DNA of 15,009 nt from JAIBJP01 sp035601195 (lineage in GTDB: Bacteria; Actinomycetota; Thermoleophilia; Gaiellales; Gaiellaceae), in contig DATNOU010000145.1 in NCBI GenBank assembly GCA_035601195.1, forward strand, positions 1 through 15,009, given 5' to 3'. Every line of letters begins with the position of its first letter. Positions within the stretch are counted from its first letter, which is position 1. Both the position numbers and the translations under genes were made by a program. The notes beneath the pieces are model-generated. The model did no database searches. It worked only from the letters and a program-made list of their open reading frames with translations, and was not told the DNA's origin. Below, one piece after another: positions 13,907 through 15,009 of this stretch.

Positions 13907-13957
13907 GAGCGTCGGACACCCGGCTGTCAGGCTGGCTTCAACGTCGAGCACGGAGCG
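13907..13957 (+). repeat. Copy 2 of a dispersed imperfect 51-base repeat
   Basis: Matches 9448-9498 at 38 of 51 positions, ungapped. Here it sits downstream of the intact cytochrome c rather than at the front of a broken one. In this copy an ATG at 13905-13907 opens a 19-codon frame to a TAG, without a ribosome binding site. The rest of 13958-14073 shows nothing I recognise. Confidence 0.5.
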
Positions 13958-14073
13958 CAAGTAGGAAGAGGCTCCACCAAGAGGCAAGACGCGAAAGCGA
14001 AAGGTCACTCGGTGAAGCGGACGAACGCGCCACCGGCTCGACGTCCTCTTGCTTTAGAGGTTCGTGTCACTTC

Positions 14074-15009
14074 CTAGACGGGTGACCAGGTCGAGTAATC
14101 GCGGGGATCGAGCTCGACCTCGATTGGGATCGCGCCCTCATGCAGGGGGCCGACGACAGTCTCGGCGAGTCCGAGCTTCGCAGCCAGAAATGGAGTCAGG
14201 TAGCGGCCGACGATCTTCGCCGGCGGCCACCAGAGGGGTTCGATATCGAGGCCGGGTCTCATTCCCGCCTCCGCGCGCAGATAGCGCGGAGCCATGCCCG
14301 TGAGGAGGAGCCCGCGCAGGACGGGCCGGAAGCGAGTCGGCTCGACCGGGGCTCCCGAGCGGGCTGCGATCGCGGTGGCCGCGGCATCGGCCTGCTGCGC
14401 GGCGATCCCGCCCTGCTTGAGCGGGAACGCGGTCATGTCGCCCGCCGCGTAGACATCCTCCTCGGAGACGACGCGGCCGAAGTCGTCCGTCGAGACGAAG
14501 CCGCGCCGGTCGCACGGGATACCGGGGAGCCGAGGCCCCTCGAGCCGCGGCAGCGCGACGACTCGGTCGGCTTCGATCAGGCCTTCGGGCGCTACGTGGA
14601 GGGCCCGGCCCTCGAGCCGCAGAGGCACGGTGCGCAGGCACAACTCGATGCCGCGGAGCTCGAGGAGCTCGCGGATCGCATCGCTTGCCTCGGCTCCGAA
14701 GAGGGCGAGTGGAGCATCCTCGGGCGTGACGAACGTGATCGCGACGCCCCTCGTGCCCCGATCCGTCAGGTACGTCCCCGTGAGGAGGGCGAGTTCGTAG
14801 AGGGGCAAAGGCCAGCGGGCCTCGACCGGAAGCGCAAAGACGATGCTCCGCACCGAGCCGGCAACCGTCTCCTCGAGGAGCGCGGCAAGGGCCCCCCGTC
14901 TTGCGGGCCGCGGAAGGTAAGCGCGTTGGCCACCGCTGGCATCGGCCGCGCGCCGAGCGCAAGCAGGAGCACGTCGTAGGAGGTTTCTTCGCCACTGTCG
15001 CCCACGACG
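14074..15009 (-). pseudogene. SQR/NDH-2-like FAD oxidoreductase, copy B, partial and frameshifted
   Basis: A paralog of copy A whose N-terminal FAD motif lies beyond the right edge. Seen: LLLALGARP and ALTFRGPQD, then after a frame change AALLEETVAGS, RWPLPLYELALLTG, VVALPRLEGP, the FAD motif VYAAGDMTAFPLKQGGIAAQQAD, LLLTG and the terminal signature LWWPPAKIVGRYLTPFLA. The frame is lost at a run of six G (C6 on the plus strand, 14892-14897). One more G joins FRGPQDG to GALAALLEE, as in copy A. The stop is TAG at 14076-14074. Like copy A it lacks the Cys pair expected for sulfide oxidation; Cys in GIELC and GIPCD are not at the usual sites. Substrate unknown; quinone is the likely acceptor. 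It may be a true pseudogene or an assembly artefact. Confidence 0.85.

Noticed and set aside
1..15009. CRISPR arrays, tRNA/rRNA genes, insertion sequences, attachment sites
   Set aside because: No regularly spaced repeats, no tRNA-like cloverleaf, no transposase or integrase motifs were seen on either strand.

Overview
The window is high-GC DNA with dense, often overlapping genes, AGGAGG-type ribosome binding sites, GTG/TTG starts and GTGA/ATGA/TTGA junctions. Gene content points to an actinobacterium. The flavoproteins ending in an LWWPP...KIVGRYL motif and the overall gene style suggest the Thermoleophilia (Gaiella/Solirubrobacter-like), probably an environmental or metagenomic assembly. 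That assignment is inference. No RNA genes, CRISPR arrays or insertion sequences were seen.

Region 1 (1-3714, minus strand) is one compact redox operon. In transcription order it encodes a secreted or anchored protein with an acidic, His-bearing tail, a membrane-anchored helical protein, ApbE (flavin transferase), a ferric-reductase-like b-heme membrane protein, a three-Cys ferredoxin, a ferredoxin-reductase-type flavoprotein, and the first 50 residues of a further membrane-anchored protein cut by the left edge. Together they look like an NAD(P)H to flavoprotein to ferredoxin to membrane-heme electron path with a flavinylation enzyme. No flavinylated acceptor domain is visible.

Region 2 (3715-6078, plus strand) carries an OmpR/PhoB-type response regulator and its sensor kinase, overlapping by ATGA and divergent from the redox operon. 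The shared intergenic region holds 11-bp-spaced direct repeats placed to act on the redox operon promoter.

Region 3 (about 6064-9761) centres on a Tat-exported multicopper oxidase (MCO) with all four copper motifs, divergent from a TetR repressor. On the far side of tetR, on the opposite strand, lies a decayed second MCO (in-frame stop plus a deletion). Next to it is a possible membrane-protein remnant. Just downstream of the intact MCO is a broken cytochrome c domain whose CxxCH motif is split by a one-base frame change.

Region 4 (9762-11000) is a two-TM ion channel with a cytosolic RCK domain. It has an atypical pore-filter sequence and probably a leaderless GTG start.

Region 5 (11143-15009) has two paralogous FAD-dependent SQR/NDH-2-like oxidoreductases on the minus strand, the second cut by the right edge. 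Between them are an uncharacterised two-part protein (minus) and a membrane-anchored cytochrome c with a Met/Gly/Thr-rich tail (plus), preceded by an overlapping 27-codon ORF. Both paralogs are broken at a run of exactly six G, and adding one G restores the family sequence in each. This means either homopolymer undercalling or slippage. Overall this is a redox island with copper, heme and flavin proteins and clear traces of duplication and gene decay.
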